The notes beneath the pieces were generated by a model. The model worked only from the letters and a program-made list of their open reading frames with translations. It had not been told where the DNA came from and ran no database searches. The position numbers and the translations under genes are program-made. This document shows positions 26,050-35,338 of a stretch of 64,000 nt of DNA, piece by piece; position 1 is the stretch's first letter, and each line of letters opens with the position of its first letter. The stretch spans positions 1 through 64,000 of the forward strand of contig JBBART010000020.1 of assembly GCA_040399685.1 (NCBI GenBank), written 5' to 3'. Origin of the DNA: CAIQQQ01 sp040399685. Lineage in GTDB: Bacteria > Pseudomonadota > Alphaproteobacteria > Acetobacterales > Acetobacteraceae.

Positions 26050-27276
26050 ATGCGGGTTCTGATCGCCGGTGGCGGTGTGGGCGGGCTGACGCTCGCATTG
26101 ATGCTGCACCAGCGCGGCGTTGATGCCCAGGTGTTCGAAGCGGCTGCGGAGATGCGCCCGCTCGGGGTGGGCATCAATGCGCTGCCGCATGCAATCCGGG
26201 AGTTGGCGGCGCTCGGGCTGTTGCCGCGTCTGGACGAGATCGCCATTCGCACGCGCCAGCTCACCTATGCCAATCACCTCGGTCAGCCGATTTGGTCCGA
26301 GCCACGTGGCACCTTCGCGGGGCAGGACATGCCGCAATTCTCCATCCATCGCGGCCGGTTGCAGGCCATGCTGTGGCAGGCGGCGATGGCGCGGCTGGGA
26401 GCGTCCGCGCCGCAGTGCGGCCGGCGGTTTGTGGGCCATGTGCAGAACGACGACTGTGTGGTCGCGCGCTTCCAGTGCCCCGATGGCAGCATCGTGGAGG
26501 AGGCGGGGCACGTGCTGGTGGGGGCGGATGGCATTCATTCCAAACTGCGCGCCAGCCTGCACCCGGACGATCCCGGCATTCGCTGGCAGGGTGTGGTCAT
26601 GTGGCGCGGCGCGGTCGACTGGCCGGCTTTCGACGGCGGCGACAGCATGGTTCTGGCCGGAGACGGCGCCGCCAAGCTGGTGCTGTATCCGATCGCGCCT
26701 GGGCTTGCGCCGGAAACGCGGCTGACCAACTGGGTGATCTTTGCCCGGGTCGCAGCCCCCGATGCGCCGCCGCCGCGCCGTGAAAGCTGGTCGCGCCTGG
26801 GCCGCTATGAGGATTTCCGGCAATACGCCGAGCGGATTTCGCTGCCGTTCCTGGACGTGCAGGCGATGATCCAGGCTACGCCCGAGATCTTCGAATATCC
26901 GATGTGCGACCGCGACCCGGCGCCGTGGTGGACGCAAGGGCGCGTCACGTTGCTGGGCGATGCGGCGCACCCGATGTATCCGGTGGGGTCGAACGGTGCG
27001 GCGCAGGCGATCCTCGATGCGCGTTGCCTCGCCGATCGGCTGTGCGAAATGGAAACGCCGGCGGCATTGGCAGCCTATGAGGCCGAGCGCCGGCCGGTGA
27101 CCGCCGCGGTGGTGGCGTCCAACCGCATCGGTGGGCCTGAGCGGGTGGTGGATCTGGTGGCCAGCCGGGCGCCGGACGGCTTTGACCGCATCGAGGATGT
27201 CGCGTCTCACGACGAACTGGAAGCCATCGTGCGCGGGTATGCCCAACTCGCCGGCTTCGCCACCAAGGGCGCGTGA
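26050..27276 (+). CDS. FAD-dependent aromatic-type monooxygenase
   Basis: 408 residues from ATG 26050; TTG 26044, overlapping the cupin stop, is an alternative. The N terminus, VLIAGGGVGGLTLALMLHQRG, is the FAD-binding motif. HVLVGADGIHSKLRASLHP is the DG motif that contacts FAD and NAD(P)H, and VTLLGDAAHPMYPVGSNGA is the GD motif. These define the class A flavoprotein hydroxylases (salicylate, 4-hydroxybenzoate or kynurenine hydroxylases). It hydroxylates an aromatic or N-heterocyclic substrate using NAD(P)H and oxygen. The next gene encodes an arylformamidase-like hydrolase seven bases on. The substrate is not determined. Confidence 0.9.
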   Translation: MRVLIAGGGVGGLTLALMLHQRGVDAQVFEAAAEMRPLGVGINALPHAIRELAALGLLPRLDEIAIRTRQLTYANHLGQPIWSEPRGTFAGQDMPQFSIHRGRLQAMLWQAAMARLGASAPQCGRRFVGHVQNDDCVVARFQCPDGSIVEEAGHVLVGADGIHSKLRASLHPDDPGIRWQGVVMWRGAVDWPAFDGGDSMVLAGDGAAKLVLYPIAPGLAPETRLTNWVIFARVAAPDAPPPRRESWSRLGRYEDFRQYAERISLPFLDVQAMIQATPEIFEYPMCDRDPAPWWTQGRVTLLGDAAHPMYPVGSNGAAQAILDARCLADRLCEMETPAALAAYEAERRPVTAAVVASNRIGGPERVVDLVASRAPDGFDRIEDVASHDELEAIVRGYAQLAGFATKGA

Positions 27277-27283
27277 GGCAAAC

Positions 27284-28078
27284 ATGCAGAACAACAACAC
27301 CCTTGAATATCTCACCCGTCAGTTGCGGCCGAGCCATGCGGCGCTGTTGGCGGAATTTCAGGTCGAGAGCGATGCGGTGGCGGCTGGTGGGGTGTGCGAG
27401 ATCGCATATGGTCCGCATCCACGCCAGTGCTTCGAGTTTCACGCCAGTGCGCTGCCCTGGCGCGGCACGCTTGCGTATTTCCATGCCGGGTTCTGGCAAG
27501 CGCGGGACAAGGGCCAATTCCGCTTTGTTACGGCGCCCTTCCTTGCGGCGGGTATCGACGTTGCCATGGTCAATTATCCGCTGTGCCCAGATGTGACGAT
27601 GGCGGAGCTTACCGAGGCGGCAAGTGCCTCGGTCCCGGCCGTGCTGGCACAGGCCGCAGCACTTGGCCGAGGGGGTGCGCGCCTGGTGGCAGCCGGCCAT
27701 TCGGCGGGCGGGCATCTGGCGGTGGAACTCGCGCTGCGATTCCAGGCGGTGACGGGCGTTGTGGGGTTGAGCGGCGTTTATGATCTCGTGCCGTTGCTGA
27801 ACACGCCGTTGAACGACAAGCTGCGTCTCACCGATGCGAGTGCCGAGGCGGCATCGCCGCTGCATCGGCTGAGGGCCGGGCTCCCACCCGCACTCTTCGC
27901 CGTGGGGGGCGACGAGACCGCCGCATTCCAGGCCCAGACAAACGACATGCACGCGGCCTGGAGCCGGTTGGGCAATCCGTCCCAGGCGTTATGCGTCGGC
28001 GGAAAAGACCATTTCAGCCTTCTGCGCGCCCTGGCCGAGCAGGGCGCGTTGATGGATGCGGTGCTCGCACTGTTCTGA
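27284..28078 (+). CDS. Alpha/beta hydrolase (kynurenine formamidase/esterase-like)
   Basis: 264 residues from ATG 27284 (AGGCAAAC upstream); an in-frame start at 27131 lies inside the monooxygenase gene and adds no family sequence. The oxyanion motif is YFHAGFWQARDK (HGGYW in arylformamidases). The nucleophile is in AAGHSAGGHLAVELAL, the acid probably the Asp of FAVGGDETAAF, and the His that of GGKDHFSLL. Related enzymes cleave N-formylkynurenine or small esters. With the flavin monooxygenase and cupin genes it forms a three-gene set resembling tryptophan/kynurenine-type ring degradation, but no pathway can be named. Convergent with the aldolase gene at 28090. Confidence 0.88.
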   Translation: MQNNNTLEYLTRQLRPSHAALLAEFQVESDAVAAGGVCEIAYGPHPRQCFEFHASALPWRGTLAYFHAGFWQARDKGQFRFVTAPFLAAGIDVAMVNYPLCPDVTMAELTEAASASVPAVLAQAAALGRGGARLVAAGHSAGGHLAVELALRFQAVTGVVGLSGVYDLVPLLNTPLNDKLRLTDASAEAASPLHRLRAGLPPALFAVGGDETAAFQAQTNDMHAAWSRLGNPSQALCVGGKDHFSLLRALAEQGALMDAVLALF

Positions 28079-28089
28079 CGGCATTCCAA

Positions 28090-28788
28090 TCAGGCAATGA
28101 AGGACTTCATCTGCTGCAGGCCGACCCGCAGAAAGGGGTCCGAATGAATATAGAAGAACTGCACACCCGCCTTCACCCAGCGTTCCATCTCGTGCGCGAA
28201 CGCCAGCGTGCCAGCAATTTTGCCGGCGGCGCGAATCTTCTTCACGGCCCCTGCAACAGCGTCCTGCACATCCTGTGGCCGCTCCTGTCCGAATGGCACG
28301 CTGGGCAGATAGCCCATCGACTGTGACAGGTCGCCCGGCCCGATGAAGATGACATCGATGCCGTCCACGGCGAGGATCTCGTCGAGATTGGCAATCGCCG
28401 ACACCGTCTCGATCATGCAGATGACCAGCCGGTCCTGGTGATCGGCCGGGCAGGCATAGCGGACAGTTTCCACAATCGCGCGGGCCTGCTCGGCCGTTTC
28501 CACCATCGGCACCATCAGGCCATCCGCGCCGCAGTTCAGATAGCGGATCATGGTCGATCGCTGGTGGCTGTCCGGCCGCACGATGGCGCCGCCGCCGGCA
28601 CCGCGCGCGCTGGCGGCCATGATGCGAACCTCCTCGAAGCTGGCGCTGCCATGCTCGCCGTCGAGAAACACCGTGTCCGCACCCAGTTCGCACAGCCGGG
28701 CCACCAGACCCGATGAGACGTGATGGGCGTTGATCATCAGCAACCGTTCGCCATCGGCGAGACGGCGGCGCAGCGTGGCTCCAATCAT
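28090..28788 (-). CDS. HpcH/HpaI-type aldolase
   Basis: 232 residues. The TIM barrel carries DTVFLDGEHGSASFEEVRI (the base-bearing strand), GLMVPMVETAEQARAIVET and MIETVSAIANLDEIL (metal Glu), and FIGPGDLSQSMGY (metal Asp). These are the class II pyruvate/oxaloacetate-type aldolase features of HpaI, which splits 4-hydroxy-2-oxo acids into pyruvate and an aldehyde. It is the last gene of a ten-gene minus-strand operon, overlapping the aminotransferase start by four bases. In this setting the aldolase would act after transamination and oxidation produce a 4-hydroxy-2-oxo acid; that order is inference. Confidence 0.9.
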   Translation of the reverse strand: MIGATLRRRLADGERLLMINAHHVSSGLVARLCELGADTVFLDGEHGSASFEEVRIMAASARGAGGGAIVRPDSHQRSTMIRYLNCGADGLMVPMVETAEQARAIVETVRYACPADHQDRLVICMIETVSAIANLDEILAVDGIDVIFIGPGDLSQSMGYLPSVPFGQERPQDVQDAVAGAVKKIRAAGKIAGTLAFAHEMERWVKAGVQFFYIHSDPFLRVGLQQMKSFIA

Positions 28789-30026
28789 TGCGGTGTTCCC
28801 TTGATGGTTTTTGCTTCTTGCAGGCCGGCGCAGAAGGCCTGAATGCGGGCGCAGCCTTCGCGCAGGGTTTCGGTGTCAGTGGCGTAGGAAACGCGAATAT
28901 AGGGGCTCATGCCGTAGGCGGCGCCCTGGACGGTGGCCACGTGATGTTCTTCGAGCAAGGCGGTGACGAAATCGGTGTCGCAGTCGATCCGCCGCCCGCC
29001 CGCGCTCACGCGGCCGAGGCAGCCGGCAATGTTGGGGAACACATAGAACGCGCCTTTGGGCTTGTGGCAGCTGATGCCCGGCGCTGCGTTCAGCATCTCC
29101 ACCACCAGGTCGCGGCGCGTGCGATAGATGGCGGCGCGCTCCTTGATGTAGTCCTGCGGCCCGTCCAGCGCCGCGATGGCCGCGGCCTGGCCCACGGTCG
29201 ACACGCCGTTGGTGGATTGGCCCTGCACGTTTTCCATCGCCGCGATCAGCGCCTTTGGCCCGCCGCAGAATCCGATGCGCCAGCCGGTCATGGCATAGGT
29301 TTTCGACGCGCCGTTGACCGTCAGCGTGCGCTGCTTCAGGCGTGGCTCCACCTCGGCGATGGTGCAGAAGCGGAACCCGTCATAGACGAGGTGCTCATAC
29401 ATATCGTCGGTCATGATCAGCACATGCGGGTGCCGCAGCAGCACGTCCGCCAGCGCCTGCATGTCTGCCAGGGTGCAGGCCGCGCCGCTGGGGTTGTTGG
29501 GGAAGTTCAACAGAACCCATTTGGTCTTTGCGGTGATGGCCGCTTCCAGCACCTCGGCCTGCAACTTGAAGCCGTTGTTCTGCGGGCAGGCCACCGATAC
29601 GGGCGTGGCGCCGGCGAACTTCGCCATGTCGGCGTAGCTGATCCAGGCGGGGGTGGGGATCAGCACCTCGTCGCCCACATTGCACGTGGCCATCAGTGCG
29701 TCGAAAATCACCTGTTTGCCGCCATTGGCGATCAGGATTTCATCGAGCGCGTAATCAAGGTTGTTGTCGCGGCGGAACTTGCGCTGCACTGCTTCCTTGA
29801 GCGCCTTGGTGCCGGAGACGGGGGGATATTTGGTATCGCCCGCCAGGGCCGCGGCGTGGGCTGCGGCGATGACGTGGTCGGGGGTGGCGAAATCTGGCTC
29901 GCCTACGGCCAAAGTGATGATCTGCACACCGGCGGCGCGCAGGCGACGCGCCTTTTCGGCCATCGCGGTGGAGGCGGATTCTTCAACGCCCTTCAGGCGA
30001 TCGGCCAACAATGTCGGGTCCATCAC
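28785..30026 (-). CDS. Class I/II aminotransferase (aspartate aminotransferase family)
   Basis: 413 residues. The start (MMDPTLLADRL) leads into IITLAVGEPDFATPDHVIAA, the family's substrate-binding arm. The PLP Lys is in NGASKTYAMTGWRIGFCGG, with VLLNFPNNPSGAACT the conserved Asn-Pro loop and an Arg near the C terminus in YIRVSYATDTETLREG for the carboxylate. It transfers an amino group between an amino acid and a 2-oxo acid. It overlaps the SDR and aldolase genes by four bases each, and so is translationally coupled in the operon. Coupled to an HpaI aldolase it probably makes a 2-oxo acid for cleavage. Confidence 0.92.
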   Translation of the reverse strand: MMDPTLLADRLKGVEESASTAMAEKARRLRAAGVQIITLAVGEPDFATPDHVIAAAHAAALAGDTKYPPVSGTKALKEAVQRKFRRDNNLDYALDEILIANGGKQVIFDALMATCNVGDEVLIPTPAWISYADMAKFAGATPVSVACPQNNGFKLQAEVLEAAITAKTKWVLLNFPNNPSGAACTLADMQALADVLLRHPHVLIMTDDMYEHLVYDGFRFCTIAEVEPRLKQRTLTVNGASKTYAMTGWRIGFCGGPKALIAAMENVQGQSTNGVSTVGQAAAIAALDGPQDYIKERAAIYRTRRDLVVEMLNAAPGISCHKPKGAFYVFPNIAGCLGRVSAGGRRIDCDTDFVTALLEEHHVATVQGAAYGMSPYIRVSYATDTETLREGCARIQAFCAGLQEAKTIKGTPQ

Positions 30027-30826
30027 GATTTCTCCGGTTCAGGGCGGCCGAATTCGCGGCTGATCTCGATGTCGCCGCTCTGGTCGCGCTGGAAGGTGGG
30101 GGCCACGGGGATGTCTTCGATCAGAACCCGTGCCGGCAGGGTGCACACCATCAGGATGATCTGCGCCACGTCATCAGGGTCCAGCATCCGGGCGCGCTCG
30201 GCGGCGGATGGTGGGCGGGCTCGGGTGTCCAGAATGGGCGTGTTCATCTCGCCGGGCAGGATGGTGGTGGCGCGCAATCCCTGCTGGCGATAGGTGGCGC
30301 GCAGATAGCCCATGAAGTTCCCAACCGCCGCCTTGGCAGCGCCATAGGGCGCACCGCCGAGCAGGTTCGGGCGATAGGCGGCAAGCGAGGAGACCGTGAT
30401 GACGGTGCCGGCGCCGCGTTCGAGCATGTCCGGCAGAACCTGCTTTACGGCGCTGTAGACGGCCGTGAGGTTGACGGCGATCGTGGTGTCCCATTGCTCG
30501 TCCGGCAGCCAGCTCAAATTCTTGACGGGCGAGGCAACGCCGGCATTGTTGACGAGGATGTCGACAGGGCCAAGTTCGGCACGCACGGCAGCGAACATGC
30601 GCGCGACGTCGGCCGGCACCGTCAGGTCGCCCTGCAACGCCAATGCGATGCCGCCATCAGTGATGATGGCCTCGGCCACCGCCTGCAACGGCGCGATACG
30701 GCGACCGATCAGTGCCGTTCGGGCCCCTGCCGCCGCCAGCATGCGTGCGGTGGCGGCACCCAGGCCGCTGCCTGCGCCGGTGATGACGGCGATCTTGCCC
30801 GCAAGCGGAAGATGGTGTTCAGACAT
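30023..30826 (-). CDS. Short-chain dehydrogenase/reductase
   Basis: 267 residues from ATG 30826 (MSEHHLPLAGK); the in-frame ATG at 30862 lies in the preceding hyuB. The NAD(P) motif is AVITGAGSGLGAATARML, followed by IGRR after strand 2 (Arg suggests NADP may bind), ILVNNAGVASP, and the catalytic Ser and Tyr-Lys in ITVSSLAAYRP and YGAAKAAVGNFM. It probably oxidises or reduces a hydroxy/oxo intermediate in the pathway. Its start overlaps the end of hyuB by eight bases. Confidence 0.93.
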   Translation of the reverse strand: MSEHHLPLAGKIAVITGAGSGLGAATARMLAAAGARTALIGRRIAPLQAVAEAIITDGGIALALQGDLTVPADVARMFAAVRAELGPVDILVNNAGVASPVKNLSWLPDEQWDTTIAVNLTAVYSAVKQVLPDMLERGAGTVITVSSLAAYRPNLLGGAPYGAAKAAVGNFMGYLRATYRQQGLRATTILPGEMNTPILDTRARPPSAAERARMLDPDDVAQIILMVCTLPARVLIEDIPVAPTFQRDQSGDIEISREFGRPEPEKS

Positions 30827-32462
30827 GGAAGTAATCCCTAACCGCGCCCTCTGGGGTAACAAGTCCTTCGAGAAGATCGCTCTCCACCAATTTTCGGTCG
30901 CGCTGTCTTGGATTGCCCCAGCCGCCGCCGCCGGGGGTTTCGATCAGCAAGGCTTCGCCGTGCTGCAAAACGGTTTTCCCCTTGGCCGGCACGGCCTCGT
31001 TGCCGCGTGTGACGATGCCGCGCGCGCCGTCGCTGCCGCCGACCACGCCAAAGCAGGGATGCTTCACGTGCTCGGTGTTGAGGTAGATATTCATCGGCGC
31101 CCCTGAGATGTTGCGGATCACACCGCGCTGGCCGAGACCACCACGGAACGTTCCTGCGCCACCGGAATCGGCGATCAGTTCCTTGCGCTCGATCACCACG
31201 GGCACCGAACGTTCATAGATCTCGACCGGCGTTACTTTGCAGTTGGACGGAAAGCTCAGTGTGTCGTTGCCGTCCAGTCCCGAACGGCCACCTTGGCCGC
31301 CGTGGAAGTTCTGGATGCTGCCAAATTGCTGGCCATCGCCGCGCACGCCCGCGCAGTTGATGCCCCAGATGGGCGCGCCACCGCTGTCGGCCTGTACGCG
31401 GTCCGGCAAAATATCGGCCATCGCGCGGAAGATCAGGCTCGGGATGGCGTGGCCCACGAGGTTGCGCGCGGCACCCGCCGCCGTGGGGCGCGGGTTCAGG
31501 ATGGACCCCTCCGGCGCCGCATCGGTGCAGGGGATGGCACAGCCTTCGTTGTTGGGCGAACCAGGGTCCAGCAGGCATTTCAGCGCGTAGAGGCTGTGCG
31601 CGATGCGGTAATGCGGCGCCACGTTGATGCCAGCCTCAACCTCGGCCGAGGTGCCGGCGTAATCGACATGGATGGTGTCGTCCATGACATGCACGGCCAC
31701 CTTCAGGATCACGTCCTCGCCCACGCCGTCCAGCGCCATCTCCGCTCGATAGACGCCGTTTGGCACCAGGCGGATGGCGCGGCGGGTGTAGTCCTCCGAA
31801 CGGGTGTAGATGGCGTGCCCAAGATCGGTGAAGTCGTCGATCTGCACTTCTTCCAGGAAGCTGCACACCTCACGGCGCATCACTTCGTTGGCCGCGACCA
31901 TCGAGGCGATATCGCCCAGCACTTCGTCCGGCAGGCGCGAGCTGGAGGCGATGATGTCGAACACATCCTGGTTGATCACGCCTTCGCGGAAGAACTTCAG
32001 GATCGGCAGGCGAATGCCTTCCTCGAACACGTCCACCGAATCCGGCGATTGCGGCCGTCCGCCCACATCGGGCAGATGGGCGATGCAGCCGGCATAGGCG
32101 ACAATCGCGCCTTTGTGGAAGATCGGCGTCACCATCACGAGGTCTGGCGGATGGCCGGTGCCGATGCGCGCATCGTTGGTGGCCAGAACGTCGCCGGGGC
32201 GCAGCGTCTCTGGTGGATGCGCCTTGAAGAAATGCTCCTTCACGGCCAGCGGCAAGGTGGAGATGAACACCGGAATCGCCAGCGTGCATTGCGCCAGCGC
32301 GTTGCCCTGCGCGTCCATCAGAACCGTGACGTAGTCGTGGTTCTCCCGAACGATGGGGGAGAACGCGGTGCGGCCGAGGGCCAGGTCGGCCTGGTCGGTG
32401 ATGAAGATCAGGCGGTTCCACAGGACCTGAAGTGTCACCGGATCGTTGAAGTCGAGTGCCAT
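30819..32462 (-). CDS. hyuB: Hydantoinase/oxoprolinase subunit B (second copy)
   Basis: 547 residues. ATG 32462 has an AAGGAGG eight bases upstream, so the longer frame from 32510 is rejected. The N-terminal motif FNDPVTLQVLWNRLIFITDQ and GRTAFSPIVRENHDY correspond to the HyuB family, with GTGHPPDLVMVTPIF as the conserved metal/ATP-linked segment. It works with the HyuA encoded just before it in the operon (13-base gap). It is shorter at the C terminus than the HyuB encoded at 5322. The next gene, the SDR, overlaps its stop. Confidence 0.92.
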   Translation of the reverse strand: MALDFNDPVTLQVLWNRLIFITDQADLALGRTAFSPIVRENHDYVTVLMDAQGNALAQCTLAIPVFISTLPLAVKEHFFKAHPPETLRPGDVLATNDARIGTGHPPDLVMVTPIFHKGAIVAYAGCIAHLPDVGGRPQSPDSVDVFEEGIRLPILKFFREGVINQDVFDIIASSSRLPDEVLGDIASMVAANEVMRREVCSFLEEVQIDDFTDLGHAIYTRSEDYTRRAIRLVPNGVYRAEMALDGVGEDVILKVAVHVMDDTIHVDYAGTSAEVEAGINVAPHYRIAHSLYALKCLLDPGSPNNEGCAIPCTDAAPEGSILNPRPTAAGAARNLVGHAIPSLIFRAMADILPDRVQADSGGAPIWGINCAGVRGDGQQFGSIQNFHGGQGGRSGLDGNDTLSFPSNCKVTPVEIYERSVPVVIERKELIADSGGAGTFRGGLGQRGVIRNISGAPMNIYLNTEHVKHPCFGVVGGSDGARGIVTRGNEAVPAKGKTVLQHGEALLIETPGGGGWGNPRQRDRKLVESDLLEGLVTPEGAVRDYFHV

Positions 32463-32475
32463 GAAAAGACCTCCT

Positions 32476-34548
32476 TCAGGACAGCGTGATGACGAGGTTG
32501 GACCATGCATCGAGCGTGGCGCGACCGGACGGGCCGATCACGGCCGTTGATTCGCGTTGCTCGACGATGGCAGGGCCTGCGATGTCGCAGCCCTGGGCCA
32601 AGGCGTAGTGGTCGTAGACCGGCGTGGAGACGTAATCGCCAAGTTCAGCAAAATAGACCTGGCGATGACCGCGCAGGGCGGCACCGTCGCCATCTGCACG
32701 CGGCGGCGCGTGGATGGCGCCAACCGCGCCCAACGGACCGCTGGCGCGCAGCCGCCAGGTGATGATCTCGATGCCGGTGCCCGCGACAGAGCGGCCATAG
32801 AGGGCCAGATAGGTTTTGCGGAATTGCTCGGCCACGGCGTCTTGCCACTCGGCCTCCGGCAGGTCGAAGTCCGGCAGGCGGATGTTGATTTCGTAGCCCT
32901 GGCCAACATGGCGCATATCGGCCGAGAAGCTGTGGCGCACCACATCGGCGGGCAGTCCTGCGGCTTCCGTCGCCGGCATTGCCTCGCGCACCAGACCGGC
33001 CACGATGTCCGCCAGGGCGGCTGTTGTGCAGTTCTTCAACGACAGCGGCGCGCTGGCCGCCACGTCAACAGCAACCGGTGCCGCCAGAAGGCCCAGCGCC
33101 GAATTCACGCCGGCACCAAGCGGGCAGATCAGTCGCTTCACGCCAAGCTTGCGCGCAACGCCGTAGGCATGCACAGGACCAGCACCGCCAAAGGCGATCA
33201 TGGACAGGCCGCGCGGGTCAACGCCTGCGTCCATCGCATGCATGGCCGCAGCCCGGGCCATGGTCTCGTTGACCAGATCATGCACGCCCGCAGCACAGCG
33301 GGTGGTGGTGAGGTCGAGCTGGTCCGCAAGTTTGCTGATGGCAGCAGCAGCCGCGTCCGTATGCAGGGCGAAGGTGCCGCCGAGGAACGAGTCAGCCGCC
33401 AGATAGCCGAGCACCAGATCGGTGTCCGTCACCGTCGGCTGTTCGCCGCCGAGGCCGTAGCAGGCTGGCCCGGGGGCAGCGGCCGCACTGTGCGGGCCGA
33501 CCGCGAGCAGGCCCAGCGCGCCAAGGGCCGCGATGCTGCCGCCGCCGGCGCCGATCTCGATCATCTGCACGGACTGGATCTTGAGCGGAAGCCCGCTGCC
33601 TTTGCGGAAGCGGGCGGCATGCGCCACTTCCAAATCCGCCGCGATGCGCGGTTCGCCGTTGATCAACATGCACAATTTGGCGGTCGTGCCGCCCATGTCG
33701 AAGGACAGCAGGTTGGCATCGCCGCTCTTGCGGGCATATTCCCCAGCCGCCACCACGCCGGCAGCGGGGCCTGATTCGATCATGCGAACCGGCATCTGGG
33801 CCGCGACAACGCCCGGCACCACGCCGCCGCTCGATGTCATCCACAGCAGTTGGCCGGTTCCGCGCAGGGCCAGTTCACCTTCAAGCTGGCGCACATGTCC
33901 CGCCATCAACGGGCGGGTGTAGGCGTTCACCACCGTGGTGGAGGCGCGGTCATACTCACGGATCTCGGGGCACACGACCGAGGAGAGCGAGACGCTGACG
34001 CCGGGCAGATGGGTTTCCAGCAGCTTCAGAATCCGGGCCTCATGCGCGGTGTAGCGATAGCCATGCAGCAGGCACACCGCGATTGCCTCGATGCCGCGCG
34101 CACGAAGCTCGTCGGCCACTTCGCTGATGCTGTCTTCGTCCAGCGGCAGCAGAACGTCTCCGTCCACGGACACGCGCTCGCGGGCGCCGAAGCAATGCTG
34201 GCGCGGCACCAATGGTTCCGAGAACTGCAACTTCAGATCGTATAGATCGTAACGACCTTCGGTGCGGATGCGCAGAATGTCCTGAAAGCCCTCCGTGGTG
34301 ATCAGCGCCGTCACAGCGCCCTTGCGTTCCAGAACGGCGTTGGTCACCACCGTGGTGGCGCCGAACAGGGCCACGAGATCGGTGCCGCTGGCGCCGCGCA
34401 GCGCCAGCAATTCGTCGATGCCGCGCAGCACTGCACGGGAAGGATCGTCCGGCGTGCTCAGCACCTTGTGTGGATGGACCACACCTGCATCGTCGAGCAA
34501 TGCAAGGTCGGTAAAGGTTCCGCCGGTGTCGAAGGCGAGTTTCATCAT
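32476..34548 (-). CDS. hyuA: Hydantoinase/oxoprolinase subunit A (second copy)
   Basis: 690 residues from ATG 34548 (ATG 34545 is the next codon), with CGGAG upstream. MKLAFDTGGTFTDLALLDDAG is the N-terminal phosphate-binding motif, and LFGATTVVTNAVLERKGAV and LLSFDMGGTTAKLCMLI the other actin-like parts. It is diverged from the HyuA encoded at 3271, so the two sets probably act on different substrates. It follows livF by 31 bases, linking a branched-chain-type importer directly to ring opening of the imported compound. Confidence 0.92.
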   Translation of the reverse strand: MMKLAFDTGGTFTDLALLDDAGVVHPHKVLSTPDDPSRAVLRGIDELLALRGASGTDLVALFGATTVVTNAVLERKGAVTALITTEGFQDILRIRTEGRYDLYDLKLQFSEPLVPRQHCFGARERVSVDGDVLLPLDEDSISEVADELRARGIEAIAVCLLHGYRYTAHEARILKLLETHLPGVSVSLSSVVCPEIREYDRASTTVVNAYTRPLMAGHVRQLEGELALRGTGQLLWMTSSGGVVPGVVAAQMPVRMIESGPAAGVVAAGEYARKSGDANLLSFDMGGTTAKLCMLINGEPRIAADLEVAHAARFRKGSGLPLKIQSVQMIEIGAGGGSIAALGALGLLAVGPHSAAAAPGPACYGLGGEQPTVTDTDLVLGYLAADSFLGGTFALHTDAAAAAISKLADQLDLTTTRCAAGVHDLVNETMARAAAMHAMDAGVDPRGLSMIAFGGAGPVHAYGVARKLGVKRLICPLGAGVNSALGLLAAPVAVDVAASAPLSLKNCTTAALADIVAGLVREAMPATEAAGLPADVVRHSFSADMRHVGQGYEINIRLPDFDLPEAEWQDAVAEQFRKTYLALYGRSVAGTGIEIITWRLRASGPLGAVGAIHAPPRADGDGAALRGHRQVYFAELGDYVSTPVYDHYALAQGCDIAGPAIVEQRESTAVIGPSGRATLDAWSNLVITLS

Positions 34549-34579
34549 TCTGCTCCGGTTGGCCGTTGATGTCGGCAAA

Positions 34580-35338
34580 CTAGGAAGGGATAGGGGACGA
34601 GTGGCCAGGAAGCTGGCCGGTCATGAAGATGGCGCCGAGTTCTTCGAAGCTGATGCCGGACGGCGGGCCGGTCCAGATCACCTCGCCGAGCCGCAATACA
34701 GCGACGCGACTGGCAACCTGCATCGCCTTGCGGGTGTTCTGTTCCACCAGCAACACGGTGCAGCCACCTTTGTTGATGGCGATGATTTCATCGAACACCT
34801 TTTGGATCGACTGCGGCGACAGCCCCACCGATGGCTCGTCGATCAGGAGAAGCCGGGGGCGGAGCAGCATGGCCATGCCCATTTCCAGCATCTGCTGCTC
34901 GCCGCCTGACAGATATCCCGCCGGCATCCGCCGGCGTTCGTGCAGGATGGGGAACAGGTCGAAAATCCGTTCCCGGTCGGCCTTGAGGTTGCCCTTGGGG
35001 GCGGCGTAGGAGGCCATGTCGAGGTTCTCATCCACCGACATCTGCGGAAAGTTGCAGCGCCCCTGCGGAACATAGGCGATGCCCGCTTCCAGGATGCGTT
35101 TGGATTTCAGGCGCCCCACCTCGCGCCCCTCCCAGTTCACGGAACCGCCCGTGACGGTCGCCATGCCAAAGATGGCCTTTAGCAAGGTGGATTTTCCGGC
35201 GCCGTTCGGCCCCATCAGGGCCACGAACTCGCCCGGTTCCACCACCAGATCCAGCCCGCGGATGATCTCCAGCGGCCCATAGCCGGCGCGCATGCCGCTG
35301 ATGGTCAGTCTGCCTTGCGCATTCAGATCAGCCTGCAA
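34580..35338 (-). CDS. livF: Branched-chain-type ABC transporter ATPase (LivF)
   Basis: 252 residues from TTG 35338, chosen for the GGAGG six bases upstream and an 11-base overlap with livG; the ORF extends to 35407 within livG. Walker A is GPNGAGKSTLLK, the signature YLSGGEQQML, Walker B RLLLIDEPSVGL. RAGYGPLEIIRGLDL is the LivF-type start. It powers import with LivG. The C-terminal FMTGQLPGHSSPIPS is ordinary. Confidence 0.92.
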   Translation of the reverse strand: MQADLNAQGRLTISGMRAGYGPLEIIRGLDLVVEPGEFVALMGPNGAGKSTLLKAIFGMATVTGGSVNWEGREVGRLKSKRILEAGIAYVPQGRCNFPQMSVDENLDMASYAAPKGNLKADRERIFDLFPILHERRRMPAGYLSGGEQQMLEMGMAMLLRPRLLLIDEPSVGLSPQSIQKVFDEIIAINKGGCTVLLVEQNTRKAMQVASRVAVLRLGEVIWTGPPSGISFEELGAIFMTGQLPGHSSPIPS

